From NCBI GenBank assembly GCA_023228945.1, contig JALOAI010000006.1, positions 1-64,000 of the forward strand: a DNA stretch of 64,000 nt, in the 5' to 3' direction. The position numbers and the translations under genes are program-made. This stretch comes from Pigmentiphaga sp. (GTDB lineage Bacteria; Pseudomonadota; Gammaproteobacteria; Burkholderiales; Burkholderiaceae_B). The notes under the pieces are model-generated. The model was not told the origin of the DNA and made no database searches. It saw only the letters and a list, made by a program, of their open reading frames with translations. Shown here one piece after another: positions 22,013-31,324 of the stretch; position 1 is the first letter of the stretch, and every line of letters begins with the position of its first letter.

Positions 22013-22978
22013 ATGTTCCATCGCCCGTCCTTGCGCGTCCTTCTGGGCGCGAGCCTGCTCACCCTGGCGACTCAGGCCGCCGCCCAGACCTTCCCGGACA
22101 AGCCGCTGCGCTTCATCGTGCCATTTCCGCCGGGCGGCACCACCGACAGCATCGCGCGCATCGTCGCCAACCAGACCTCGGCCATCCTGGGCCAGAACAT
22201 CATTGTCGAGAACCGGCCAGGCGCGGGCGGCAATATCGGCACCGCCCAGGTTGCCCAGGCGGAGCCAGACGGCTACACCCTGGGCGTGGTCGGCAACAGC
22301 TTTGCCGTCAATCCGGCGTTGTACGGCTCGCTGCCCTTCGACCCCGCCGGCATGCGCGCCGTGGCGCTGCTGGGCGAGGTGCCGTTCGTCATGATCGCCT
22401 CTCCCGCCGCACCGTTCCAGGACGTGGCCGGACTGGTGGAACAGGCACGCCAGCCACAAGGCCTGGCCTACGCGTCCGGCGGCAATGGCACGGTCAGCCA
22501 TCTGGGCATGCATTGGTTCACCGATCTCGCCGGAGTGCCGATGACGCATGTGCCATATCGCGGCGTCGCGCCAGCTGTCACCGACGTGATGGGCGGACAG
22601 GTGCCGGTCATGCTGGATACGCTGGTCAACAGCACGCCGCCCCTGCAGGCCGGACGCGTCCGGCCGCTGCTGGTCACCACCGCCGAGCGCGAACCCGGTT
22701 TGCCGGAAGTCCCCACCGCCGCCGAGGCCGGCTTTCCCGATCTGGTGTTCTCGGCATGGATCGCCGTCGTCGCGCCGGCCGGCACTCCCGAACCGGTGGT
22801 GACGCGCCTGAACGAGGCCGTGAACGAAGCGCTGCGCTCCCCCGAAGTCGTCGAGGCATTCGCGCGTACCGGCACGCAGCCGCGCCCGATCTCGGTGGCC
22901 GAAACCCAGGATTATTTGAAGCGGGAAACCGAGCGTTGGGGCGAAGTGGTGCGCTCCTCCGGCGCCAAGGTGGATTGA
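22013..22978 (+). CDS. Bug/TctC-family tripartite tricarboxylate receptor
   Basis: The 321-aa periplasmic binding protein starts with a signal peptide (about 24 residues, ending ATQAAAQ) and has the Bug motifs FIVPFPPGGTTDSIAR and VENRPGAGGNIGTAQVA. It delivers a carboxylate to a TctAB permease, which is not encoded nearby; orphan receptors are very common in Alcaligenaceae. ACGGAGA precedes the ATG. As first gene of the cluster it may bind the substrate of the following enzymes. Confidence 0.92.
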   Translation: MFHRPSLRVLLGASLLTLATQAAAQTFPDKPLRFIVPFPPGGTTDSIARIVANQTSAILGQNIIVENRPGAGGNIGTAQVAQAEPDGYTLGVVGNSFAVNPALYGSLPFDPAGMRAVALLGEVPFVMIASPAAPFQDVAGLVEQARQPQGLAYASGGNGTVSHLGMHWFTDLAGVPMTHVPYRGVAPAVTDVMGGQVPVMLDTLVNSTPPLQAGRVRPLLVTTAEREPGLPEVPTAAEAGFPDLVFSAWIAVVAPAGTPEPVVTRLNEAVNEALRSPEVVEAFARTGTQPRPISVAETQDYLKRETERWGEVVRSSGAKVD

Positions 22979-22988
22979 GGCCGGCGGC

Positions 22989-25184
22989 ATGGAACGGAGA
23001 AGTCCCGTGACGCCCCCCGAGCCGGCGGCCGCCGGCCAGCTACGGCTGCGCCGGCTGGAAGACGATGCCGGGCCTGAAGCCGTCGCCGACCATCTGCGGG
23101 CCCTGGATTCCCGGCCGGGCATGTACTACGGCAGCGACTACGCCAGCGACCCCGTGTTCCAGCATGAGGCGCACGTGTTCGTCGACCCCGCGGTACGCCT
23201 GACACTGGCGGCCGGCACCCTGGCTTTGCAGCCCTTGGACGCCGCGGGAGCCGCCGTCGTTCGCCATTGGAGCCGGGGCCTGCCCGGCGCCTGGCGCCCC
23301 GACGGCGCCTTCCTGCCCGACCTGCCGCGCTGGGATCCCTCCGGCGACGGCCACCATCCCGCCGCGGCCTTGCTGCGCACTCTGTTGGCACAATTCTCGG
23401 GAGAGACCCGTGGCCTGTCCTTGTTCGGCTGCTGGAACGCCGACTATTGGCGGCTGGAGGGCGGCAGCGGCGCCGACCCCGCCGCGGCCAGGGCCGTGCT
23501 CTACCTGCCGCTGTCCTTCCTGACGATACGGGGTCCCGTCGTCCGGTCGGTGCGTTTTCTGCTGGAGGATACATCCGATACCGGCGGAGACGCGGCGGCC
23601 TTCGCGGCCCATGGCGCCGTGGCCGGAGCGGTCGAAGCACCGCCCGCGGCGGATGATTTTCCCCAAGGAGCTTATGCCCATCGCGTCGCACAGGCACTGG
23701 ATGCCCTCGCGCGCGGCGACGTGCTTTCCGTCGCGTTGTCGCAAGCCTTCCGCCGGCGATGGTCGGGCAGCGCGGCGGAAGCCTTCGCCCAACTGCGCCG
23801 ACGCTATCCGATGCCCGAAATGTACTGTGTCCATTTCGGTGCCGGGGAGTACTTGATGGGGGCCTCTCCCTGCATGCAGGCCCGCCTGGAGGCCGGCGGG
23901 CTGGACATCGCGCCGGTGTGCGGCACCGCCCCACGGGGGGCCGACGCCTTGGCCGACGCCAGCCACGCCATGGCGCTGCTGCACTCGGAGAAAGAAGGCG
24001 CGGCCCTGGCGCTGGGCACCGACGAGCATCTGGCACGCCTCTATCGGCTCTGTGATCCGGCCAGCGTGGCCGTGCTGGCGTACCGCCGGGTTCATCATTT
24101 TCAGGCGCTGATCCACGAAATGGCGCACATTGGCGGCCGGCTGGCGGCCGGGGCCGACTGGCTCGACGTGCTGCTGGCCACCTCGGCCACCGCCACCTCG
24201 ACCGGCGTCCCCAAGCGCAGCGCGCTGGCTCTGATCGCCGCCGCTGAAGCCAGCCCGCGCGGCTGGTACACCGGCGCTGTCGGCCGTATCGGCGTGGACG
24301 GCAGCCTGCGGATAGGGACCATCATGCGGCCCGCCTGGATACGTGGCGACATGGTGGAAATCCGCACCGGCAGCCTGCTCGTGGGAGGTTCCGATCCAGC
24401 CGAGGAAGAGGAAGAAACGCGGATCAAGGCCGCCTCCCTGCTGTCGTTGCTGGATCAGGCCTCGCCACTCGCGCCAGCCAGCGAGCCGGACGGCGACCCA
24501 GCCGCTGGCGCCATACCGGATGGCGCTACGACCGCTGTGCGGGGCGCCCCGGAAACGGCGACACCGTGCGCGCCACGGGTTTACCTGGAGGGCGGCAACG
24601 ATCCCCTCCAGCCGATCACGGCGGGCCTGCTCGCCCGTTGCGGCGCGGAGGTCGTGGAATACGAGATGGGCGGGTTGGCGTTCCTCAAGCAGCATCCGCG
24701 CGCCGCGATACGCGTGCTGACCCGGATGCGCGCCGGTGAAGGGCTCCCCATCGACCGGAACCCGTCCTTCGGCAGCGGCGGGGACTTGCCTACCCTGCTG
24801 TTGGGCGCCGCCGCCGAGGCCGCGCTGGCGTCATGGGGCTGGGCGGAGGAGCCCTCGGCCGGACTGCTGCAGCCCGGCCTCGGCATCACCGTTCATCCCT
24901 GCCACGACACTCCTCTGGCGGACTTCGGCCCCTTCCTGGCCGGTGATTATCCGGCACGCCGTTTCGCCGCCGCCGATGCCCCCGCCGAGCTGACCGTGCT
25001 CGCCACCGACGGCGCAGGCACCCTGCTTGCCTTCCGCCATCGCTCGCTCCCCGTCATCGGCCTGTTGTTTCGTCCGGAATCCGTGCTGGCGACGGGCGGC
25101 CAAGCGGGCCAGCGCCTGTTGGCCCGCCTCTTGCGCATCCTGGCCCCGGACGCTTTCACCCCTTCATCAGGAGCCCACCCATGA
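22989..25184 (+). CDS. degenerate anthranilate-synthase-like fusion (TrpE-TrpG / PhzE type)
   Basis: The 731-aa protein has a chorismate-binding part (about 240-490: MGASPCMQ, CGTAPRG, STGVPKRSAL, VGGSDPAEEEEET) fused to a type-1 amidotransferase-like part (about 540-725). Key residues have drifted: GASPE became GASPC, the KEAAEH metal-binding Glu is missing (SEKEGAALAL), the amidotransferase nucleophile (usual GVCLGHQ) reads TLLLGAAAE, and the usual QFHPES reads LFRPES. Glutamine hydrolysis is therefore impossible, and normal anthranilate synthesis doubtful. It overlaps the next gene by 4 nt. It may use free ammonia, perform another chorismate or shikimate reaction, or be non-catalytic. Confidence 0.75.
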   Translation: MERRSPVTPPEPAAAGQLRLRRLEDDAGPEAVADHLRALDSRPGMYYGSDYASDPVFQHEAHVFVDPAVRLTLAAGTLALQPLDAAGAAVVRHWSRGLPGAWRPDGAFLPDLPRWDPSGDGHHPAAALLRTLLAQFSGETRGLSLFGCWNADYWRLEGGSGADPAAARAVLYLPLSFLTIRGPVVRSVRFLLEDTSDTGGDAAAFAAHGAVAGAVEAPPAADDFPQGAYAHRVAQALDALARGDVLSVALSQAFRRRWSGSAAEAFAQLRRRYPMPEMYCVHFGAGEYLMGASPCMQARLEAGGLDIAPVCGTAPRGADALADASHAMALLHSEKEGAALALGTDEHLARLYRLCDPASVAVLAYRRVHHFQALIHEMAHIGGRLAAGADWLDVLLATSATATSTGVPKRSALALIAAAEASPRGWYTGAVGRIGVDGSLRIGTIMRPAWIRGDMVEIRTGSLLVGGSDPAEEEEETRIKAASLLSLLDQASPLAPASEPDGDPAAGAIPDGATTAVRGAPETATPCAPRVYLEGGNDPLQPITAGLLARCGAEVVEYEMGGLAFLKQHPRAAIRVLTRMRAGEGLPIDRNPSFGSGGDLPTLLLGAAAEAALASWGWAEEPSAGLLQPGLGITVHPCHDTPLADFGPFLAGDYPARRFAAADAPAELTVLATDGAGTLLAFRHRSLPVIGLLFRPESVLATGGQAGQRLLARLLRILAPDAFTPSSGAHP

Positions 25185-25984
25185 TCACCGGCACCACGCG
25201 TCTGGTCGCCATCGTCGGCCAGCCCATTGCGCAGGTGAAGTCCCCCGAGAACTTCAATTCGTGGTTCGCCGCCACCGGCCGCGATACGGCCATGGTGGCG
25301 CTCGACCTCGCGCCCGACGCCTTGCGGAGCTTCGTCGATACGGCGCGCGGACTGCACAATCTGGACGGCTTCGTCGTCACCATTCCCTACAAACAAAGCA
25401 TCGTGCCGCTGCTCGATGCGGTATCGGCCCGCTCGCGGGCTCTGCGCTCGGTCAACGTCGTCCGCCGCCATGCGGATGGGCGGCTGGAGGGCGACATCGT
25501 GGATGGCCTGGGCTTTCTGGCGGCCGCCGCGTCTCACGGCTTCGCGCCAAGCGGACGGCGGGCCTTGGTCGTGGGAGCCGGTGGCGTCGGCAGCGCCATC
25601 GCGCATGCCCTGTGCGAAGAAGGACTCGCCGGCCTGGCCCTGATCGATGCCGCGCCCGGCCGGGCGGACGCCCTGTCGAGTCATCTGGCCGCCGCCTTCG
25701 GCGTGCGCTGCCTGGCCGAGCCGAAAAGCCTGGCGGCCTTCGATCTGGTGGTCAATGCCACGCCCGCCGGCATGGCCGGCCACGCCAGCCTGCCCTTGCC
25801 TGCCGAACTCCTGGATACCTTGGCGTCCGCCGCGCTGGTGGCCGATGTCGTCACGGCGCCAGCCGAGACGCCGCTGCTGGCGTATGCACGCCTGCGCGGT
25901 TGCCGGATTCAAAGCGGCCCCGAGATGGCGAGCGCGCAGCGCGAGTTGCTCGCCGGCCACCTGGGTCTGGCGAACGGTGCGTAA
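25181..25984 (+). CDS. shikimate dehydrogenase-like oxidoreductase
   Basis: The 267-aa AroE-family protein keeps the catalytic lysine (VTIPYKQ), the Asn in SVNVVRR and the Asp in DGLGF, and has the Rossmann motif VVGAGGVGSA. The substrate-binding motif near residue 15 reads GQPIAQVKSPENFNS, lacking the usual serine pair, so this is one of the divergent quinate/shikimate-type paralogues and not the biosynthetic AroE. The start overlaps the previous stop (ATGA). Its neighbours suggest oxidation or reduction of a shikimate-like cyclic acid. Confidence 0.88.
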   Translation: MITGTTRLVAIVGQPIAQVKSPENFNSWFAATGRDTAMVALDLAPDALRSFVDTARGLHNLDGFVVTIPYKQSIVPLLDAVSARSRALRSVNVVRRHADGRLEGDIVDGLGFLAAAASHGFAPSGRRALVVGAGGVGSAIAHALCEEGLAGLALIDAAPGRADALSSHLAAAFGVRCLAEPKSLAAFDLVVNATPAGMAGHASLPLPAELLDTLASAALVADVVTAPAETPLLAYARLRGCRIQSGPEMASAQRELLAGHLGLANGA

Positions 25985-25988
25985 TGCC

Positions 25989-27239
25989 ATGACGGATCAC
26001 TACGACGTTATCGTGATCGGCGGCGGCTCCGCGGGGATTGCCGCCGCCTCCGGCGCGGCCCGCTGCGGCGCGCGCACCTTGCTGGTGGAGCGCTATGGCT
26101 TCCTGGGCGGCGCGGCCACCAATGCTTTGGTGCTCGCCTACTGCGGCTTCTACTTGCCCGGCCCCCGGCCCGTTCCTGCCGTCGAGGGAGTCGGCGCCGC
26201 CCTGCTGGCCGGACTGCGCGCCATCGGCCAACCCGTAGAGCCGCGTCTCTCGCGCAACGGCAACTGGATCGTGATGAGCGATCCCGAAGCGGTGAAATTG
26301 GCCACCGATCGCCTGATCTCGGCAAGCGGTGCCGAGGTACGGCTGCATTGCCAACTCATCGACGCCCGCCGCGAAGGCAATGGCATGACCGGGGCCGTCC
26401 TGGCCGATGCCGCCGGTTTGCACCGCGTCACCGCCAGCGCCTGGGTCGACGCCTCGGGCGAGGCCACGCTGGCGGCCCGCGCCGGCGCGGCTCTCAATCC
26501 CGCCGTGCATGCCGGCACGGTGCAGCCCGCCTCCTATCCGGCCCGGCTGGGCGGCGTCGCCGCCGACGCCCGCATCGACCGCGAAGCACTGAGCGACGCC
26601 ATCCGCCGGCTGGACGCCGGCGCCTCGCCCGCCATCACTCGCCGCGACGGCGGTGTGCTGATTCCATTGCCTTGGCCCGGCCAGTGGTGGTGGACGGCGA
26701 TCGATCTCGTGACCGACGGCCTTCATGGCCAGGACTTGGCTCGCGCCGAACGTCTGGGCCGCGAGCGCGTCCACCGCGCTCTGGATATTCTGCGCACCCA
26801 GGCCGGTTTCGAGTCCGCGGTACTGCTGGCCACCGGACCGCAGTTGGGTCTGCGCGAAACCCGGCGACCGATCTCCCGCGAGGATCTGCGCGGCGCCGAC
26901 GCGCTGGCCGGCCGCCGCCTGGCGGACGGCCTGGGCCGCGCCAGCTGGCCCATCGAACATCATGCGGCGCCGGGCCAGGCAACCTTCGCACCGCTCGGCG
27001 GCGAAGGCTACTTCGATATTCCCGCCGACGCCCTGCGCGCCCAGGCCATCGACAATCTTTATCTCGCCGGCCGCGTGGTTGGCAGCGACCCGCAGGCCTA
27101 CAGTTCGGTGCGCGTCATGGGCACGGCATTCGCGACCGGCCATGCCGCCGGCGTCCTAGCCGCCACCGCCGCGGAAAACGGCACCGCCGAGCTCGGCCGC
27201 GTTCGTGCCGCACTCCTCGCCCAGGACGCTCTGCTATGA
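25989..27239 (+). CDS. FAD-dependent oxidoreductase
   Basis: The 416-aa protein starts with the FAD-binding Rossmann motif VIVIGGGSAGIAAASGAARCG, continues with the ERYGFLGGAAT segment of the FAD-oxidoreductase (pfam12831-like) family, and ends with the second FAD-contact region (NLYLAGRVVGSDPQAYSSVRVMG). It lies 5 nt after the shikimate-dehydrogenase-like gene. Substrate unknown; probably dehydrogenation of the cluster's cyclic or branched acid. Confidence 0.85.
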   Translation: MTDHYDVIVIGGGSAGIAAASGAARCGARTLLVERYGFLGGAATNALVLAYCGFYLPGPRPVPAVEGVGAALLAGLRAIGQPVEPRLSRNGNWIVMSDPEAVKLATDRLISASGAEVRLHCQLIDARREGNGMTGAVLADAAGLHRVTASAWVDASGEATLAARAGAALNPAVHAGTVQPASYPARLGGVAADARIDREALSDAIRRLDAGASPAITRRDGGVLIPLPWPGQWWWTAIDLVTDGLHGQDLARAERLGRERVHRALDILRTQAGFESAVLLATGPQLGLRETRRPISREDLRGADALAGRRLADGLGRASWPIEHHAAPGQATFAPLGGEGYFDIPADALRAQAIDNLYLAGRVVGSDPQAYSSVRVMGTAFATGHAAGVLAATAAENGTAELGRVRAALLAQDALL

Positions 27240-27402
27240 GACATCTCGTATCAACCCACAGTTGCGAGCTTAAGGTTTTGGGCGGCGCGATGCGGGAATG
27301 GGGCGCAGGGGTCTCGGCCGACCCAAGCGCGCCCGGTAGCGCTCCGCCGGAGGCAAACCCTTCCTCAGGGAGGAATTCGCCCGGTAACTGGAGAGTAGTA
27401 CC
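27240..27402. other. intergenic gap with short hairpins
   Basis: 163 bases separate the two FAD enzyme genes. They include CTCCGCCGGAG and TTCCTCAGGGAGGAA palindromes and a pair of CGCCCGGTA repeats. The second gene has its own binding site (GGAGAG). Confidence 0.35.
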
Positions 27403-29148
27403 ATGAGTACCGACTATCACACCGATCTGCTCGTCATCGGCTCGGGAGCGGGAGGCCTCGCCGCCGCGCTCACCGCCCGCGAACAGGGCCTCGAGGTGCT
27501 GGTGGTCGAGAAAACCGGCCTGTTCGGCGGCGCGTCGGCGATTTCCGGTGGCGCGATCTGGATTCCCGGCAACCGGCAGGCACGAGCCGCCGGATTGGAC
27601 AGCGATCTCGCCGCTGCCCGTACGTATCTGGAGCAAGTCATCGGTCCGGACTACGACGCTGCACTGATCGAGGCATATCTGACTCATGGCGCCGAGGCCC
27701 TGGCTTTCCTGGAGAGCCATACGGAATTGCGGTTGCGGGTGCGGCCGCACTCTCCCGACTACCACGGCGAACTGGCGGGCGCCTCCGACGGCGGACGCGT
27801 TCTGGAAGTCGAGACCTATGATGGCCGTGCGCTGGGCCCGCTGTTCGAACATCTGCGCCCCCCACCCGCCAGCATGCTGCTGTTCGGCGGCATGATGGTC
27901 AACCGCGTGGACGTCCAGCATTTCCTGGACGCCCGCCGCTCCTGGCGTTCCCTGCGGCATTGCCTGGGCCTATTGACGCGCTATGCGCGCGATCGGCTGC
28001 GCCATGCCCGGGGCACCCGCCTCACGGTCGGCAATGCTTTGATGGCGCGCCTGCTGGCCTCGACCCGCCAGCGCAATATCCCCCTGTGGCGCCATGCCGC
28101 CGTCGACGGTCTTCTCGTAGAGGATGGTGTCGTCACCGGAGCGCGGATCCTGCACGAGGGCCGGCTTGTGCAACTTTCCGCTCGGCGAGGCGTAGTGCTG
28201 GCCACCGGCGGGTTCGGCGCCAGCCCCGAAGCGCCGGCGCAGCGGCCCGGCACCGGCGACGATCATCGCAGCATGACCCCGGCCGGCAGCACCGGCGACG
28301 GTCTCCGCCTGGGCGAGGCCGCGGGCGCCGCGATCGGCTCCGGCCTGGCCAGTCGTTTTTACTGGGCACCCGTGTCCGTCTTGCGCCGTGCCGACGGCAG
28401 CACCGAAGCCTTCCCACATCTGGTCACCGATCGCGCCAAGCCCGGCATGATCGCGGTGGATCGCCAGGGCCGGCGCTTCGTCAACGAAGCGGACTCCTAC
28501 CATCGCTTCGTGACCGCCATGCTGGCCGATCCGACACGGCGCTCGCCATGCCATCTCCTGTGCGACAGCCGGGCGCTGGCCGCTTATGGCCTGGGGCTCG
28601 CCCGGCCGGCGCCCGCCGGCAACCAGGCTTTGATACGCGCCGGCTACCTCTTGCGCGCCGACAGCCTGGAAGCGCTGGCAACGCAGATGGGCGTCGATCC
28701 CGCCACGCTGGCCGGCACCGTCGCCCGGTACAACGCTCATGCCAGGGAAGGCCGGGACCCGGACTTTGGCAAGGGCGACAGCAGCTACAACCGCGCCCAG
28801 GGAGATCCCGGCCATCCCGTCCATCCCTGCCTCGCCGCGCTGGAGGCGCCGCCCTTCTATGCCGTACGCCTGCATACCGGCGACCTGGGGTCGGCCGCCG
28901 GCATGCGCACCGACGCTAACGCCCGCGTGCTGGATGCACGCGGCGAGCCGGTTCCCGGGCTCTACGCCGCGGGCAACGACATGCATTCCATCATGAATGG
29001 CACTTACCCCGGGCCCGGCATTACCTTGGGCCCGGCGCTCACTTTCGGATATCTGGCGGGGCGCCACGCCGCCCGGCGTGACGAACTCCGGCCCCTCGGC
29101 CAGACCGTCTCCGCACCGCCGCCTTCCACCTCTGGAGAATTTGTATGA
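27403..29148 (+). CDS. 3-ketosteroid-dehydrogenase-like FAD oxidoreductase
   Basis: The 581-aa protein belongs to the FAD_binding_2 family: GSGAGGLAAALTAREQG near the start, FGGASAISGGAIWIPGN, and the C-terminal signature NGTYPGPGITLGPALTFGYLAGRHAA typical of KstD-like enzymes that introduce a C=C bond next to a ketone. Relatives also desaturate oxo-cyclohexane carboxylates. Together with the shikimate-dehydrogenase homologue this suggests aromatisation of an alicyclic acid; that is inference. The stop overlaps the next start (ATGA). Confidence 0.85.
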   Translation: MSTDYHTDLLVIGSGAGGLAAALTAREQGLEVLVVEKTGLFGGASAISGGAIWIPGNRQARAAGLDSDLAAARTYLEQVIGPDYDAALIEAYLTHGAEALAFLESHTELRLRVRPHSPDYHGELAGASDGGRVLEVETYDGRALGPLFEHLRPPPASMLLFGGMMVNRVDVQHFLDARRSWRSLRHCLGLLTRYARDRLRHARGTRLTVGNALMARLLASTRQRNIPLWRHAAVDGLLVEDGVVTGARILHEGRLVQLSARRGVVLATGGFGASPEAPAQRPGTGDDHRSMTPAGSTGDGLRLGEAAGAAIGSGLASRFYWAPVSVLRRADGSTEAFPHLVTDRAKPGMIAVDRQGRRFVNEADSYHRFVTAMLADPTRRSPCHLLCDSRALAAYGLGLARPAPAGNQALIRAGYLLRADSLEALATQMGVDPATLAGTVARYNAHAREGRDPDFGKGDSSYNRAQGDPGHPVHPCLAALEAPPFYAVRLHTGDLGSAAGMRTDANARVLDARGEPVPGLYAAGNDMHSIMNGTYPGPGITLGPALTFGYLAGRHAARRDELRPLGQTVSAPPPSTSGEFV

Positions 29149-29465
29149 TTTATGAGCTTCGTACCTACACCCTGCGACCCCTGCTCGCCGGCGACTGGCT
29201 GGCGCTCTACCGATCGGAGGGGCTGCCGGTGCAGCAGGAACTGCTTGGCCAATTGGTGGGCTTTTTCACCACTGAGTTCGGACATCTCAATCAAGTCGTC
29301 CATTTGTGGGCCTACGCCAGCCTGGACGACCGCGCCGAGCGGCGTGCGCGACTTGCCGGCGACCTCCGCTGGCAGTCGTTCTCGAAGCGCAATCGGGAAC
29401 TGGACGCCGTAGTGGATCTGCAGTCCAGTATTCTCAAGCCCACGGACTTCTCGCCTTTGTCCTGA
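29145..29465 (+). CDS. NIPSNAP-family protein
   Basis: The 106-aa protein shows the NIPSNAP pattern (MIYELRTYTLRP, then FTTEFGHLNQVVHLWAYASLDDRAERRA). Such small ferredoxin-like-fold proteins accompany many catabolic operons; their function is unclear. The start overlaps the KstD-like stop, so it is the last gene of this operon. Confidence 0.9.
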   Translation: MIYELRTYTLRPLLAGDWLALYRSEGLPVQQELLGQLVGFFTTEFGHLNQVVHLWAYASLDDRAERRARLAGDLRWQSFSKRNRELDAVVDLQSSILKPTDFSPLS

Positions 29466-29502
29466 CGATCCGCGCGTGGCGGCGAGCCCGTCGCCGCCCT
29501 CC

Positions 29503-30402
29503 TCAGGCCGGCAGGCCGAAGGCGTGCCAGGCCTGGTCGAAAGTCTCGCAGAAAGCCTGGCCGAGCTCGGCGAGCGGGCTACGCCGATTCTGCACCAGTT
29601 GCACCTCGAAACGCGCGGAGGTCGCGAAGGGGCGCACCACCAGGGAAGGAAACAGCGCATCGGCCACGACGATCGCCTCCACCACGGCGACGCCGGCGCC
29701 CATCAGGCTGAGCGCGCATGCGCTCTGGCCCGAGCGCACCTCCACGGCAATGTCCATCTCGTCGGCGAGATCGCCGTAGATCATGGCGTCGCTCACCCGA
29801 TACGCGGGCTCGGCCGGATAGGCGATGATCTTGTGCCCCAGGAGATCGGCGGGCTGGACGCTATCGAGGCGGCTCAGAGGGTGGCCTTCGGGCATCACGC
29901 ACACCATCCCGTATTGATACCGGTGCAGCACCTCCAGCCAAGGGTGCTGCACGTCGAACAGCGCCGCTCCCACGGCATTGTCGTTCTGCTCGACCAAATC
30001 GTCGATCAGCAGTTTGGGAATCGTGAGTTCCAGCCTTACCCGGCTATCGGGCCAACGCTGCGTCAACAGGCTGATGGCCTTGGGCATGACACAAGCGCCC
30101 AGACTGGGCGAAGCCATGATGAAGAGCCGCCTCCGGCCCTGGACACCGAGGTCGCGAGCCACTTGGCGAACACGTTCGATATGCGTCCAGGCGCTGCCGA
30201 TCTCGGCATAGAGCTGGTGCGCCGCGGAGGTGGGCACCAGCCTGCCGCGGCTGCGCACGAATAGCGGCACGCGGAGACGCGCTTCCGCGGCGGCCAGGAC
30301 TTTGCTCACCCCCGGCTGCGACACATGCAGCAGTTGAGCCGCGCCGGCCACCGTCCCGGTGAGCATCACGGCGCGAAAGACTTCCATTTGCCGCAGATTC
30401 AT
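29503..30402 (-). CDS. LysR-family transcriptional regulator
   Basis: The 299-aa protein has the N-terminal winged HTH (MNLRQMEVFRAVMLTGTVAGAAQLLHVSQPGVSKVL) and a LysR substrate-binding domain. It is convergent with the metabolic operon ending at 29465 and is the only regulator near it. The LysR-type palindrome at 21883-21895 is its probable target. Confidence 0.92.
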   Translation of the reverse strand: MNLRQMEVFRAVMLTGTVAGAAQLLHVSQPGVSKVLAAAEARLRVPLFVRSRGRLVPTSAAHQLYAEIGSAWTHIERVRQVARDLGVQGRRRLFIMASPSLGACVMPKAISLLTQRWPDSRVRLELTIPKLLIDDLVEQNDNAVGAALFDVQHPWLEVLHRYQYGMVCVMPEGHPLSRLDSVQPADLLGHKIIAYPAEPAYRVSDAMIYGDLADEMDIAVEVRSGQSACALSLMGAGVAVVEAIVVADALFPSLVVRPFATSARFEVQLVQNRRSPLAELGQAFCETFDQAWHAFGLPA

Positions 30403-30501
30403 GCCGCTTCGCGGAGTGGCCCGCAGACCGAAGGCGGGGACCCAGGCCGGCTTTCAGAGTGGCTGATACGCAACGCCGGCCTCTCCCGCCAAACCGATTT
30501 G

Positions 30502-31155
30502 TTATTGCTGGGGGCGGTAGAGATAAATCTCGACCCGGCGATTCTCGGCCCGGCCTTGCGACGTGGCGTTGCTGGCGACCGGATCGGAGGCGCCACGGCC
30601 CTCGGCGGTGAGACGGCCGGCGGCCACGCCCTGGCGCTCGAGGTAGCTGACGACGCTGCCGGCGCGGTTTTGCGACAGGGTCTGGTTATAGGCGGCCTGG
30701 CCGGTGCTGTCGGTGTGGCCGACGATGTGGGCGCGCAGCGACGGGTTTTCGTTCAGCGAGCGCGCCACCGCGTTGAGGACGGGGTAGAGATCGGGCTTGA
30801 GCGTGTAGCTATCGGTGGCGAAGGTGACGGTGCTGGGCAGGTTGACCTTGAGCGAGCCGTCGGGCTGTTCGCTCACATCGACGCCCATATCGCTGGCACC
30901 GGCGCCTTCGACCTGGCCTTTGATGCGATCCCAGTTGTACCCGGTCACGCCGCCGGCCACCGCGCCGATGCCGGCGCCGATGAGCGCGGCTTTGCTGCTA
31001 TCGCCGATCAGGGCGCCCAGGCCGGCGCCGAGGGCTGCGCCCGCGCCCGCGCCGATGGCGGTTTGGCCTTGCTGGCCGGAGGTAGTGGCGCAACCAGCCA
31101 GCACGAGGCCCGCCGCAGCGATGGAAGCAAAACGCAGGGAGAGATTTCTTGACAT
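30502..31155 (-). CDS. OmpA-family outer membrane lipoprotein
   Basis: The 217-aa protein has a lipoprotein signal peptide (lipobox LAGC, Cys about residue 22), glycine-zipper segments (GAGAGAALGAGLGALIGDSS, then ALIGAGIGAVAGG) and a C-terminal OmpA peptidoglycan-binding domain (IVGHTDSTG, NQTLSQNRAGSVVSYL). AAGGAG precedes the ATG. Members anchor the outer membrane to the wall. The frame is open further upstream, but only this start fits a lipoprotein. Confidence 0.92.
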   Translation of the reverse strand: MSRNLSLRFASIAAAGLVLAGCATTSGQQGQTAIGAGAGAALGAGLGALIGDSSKAALIGAGIGAVAGGVTGYNWDRIKGQVEGAGASDMGVDVSEQPDGSLKVNLPSTVTFATDSYTLKPDLYPVLNAVARSLNENPSLRAHIVGHTDSTGQAAYNQTLSQNRAGSVVSYLERQGVAAGRLTAEGRGASDPVASNATSQGRAENRRVEIYLYRPQQ

Positions 31156-31324
31156 GTTTGGACTCCTTGGATGCTGCCGGCAAGTCCGGTTGGACCCCGA
31201 AAAGGGGCAAGCGCCGGCTGGATAACCGATTGAAACCGGACCATGACTATGAAAGGATGGAGCCATAGGATAACGCGAGCCGCGTTTTTTGCCGACTCGC
31301 TCGGCTTTCCAGTCCCGATACGCC

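Noticed and set aside
22989..25184. Ordinary TrpE/TrpG anthranilate synthase of tryptophan biosynthesis
   Set aside because: Glutaminase nucleophile and several chorismate-site residues are replaced, and the neighbours are not trp genes.
25181..25984. Housekeeping AroE
   Set aside because: The substrate serine pair is missing and the gene is in an operon with FAD enzymes and a transport receptor.
31289..31324. Longer start for the Pat-like protein
   Set aside because: It would need a TTG within a T-rich stretch without a binding site; the ATG at 31325 is simpler.
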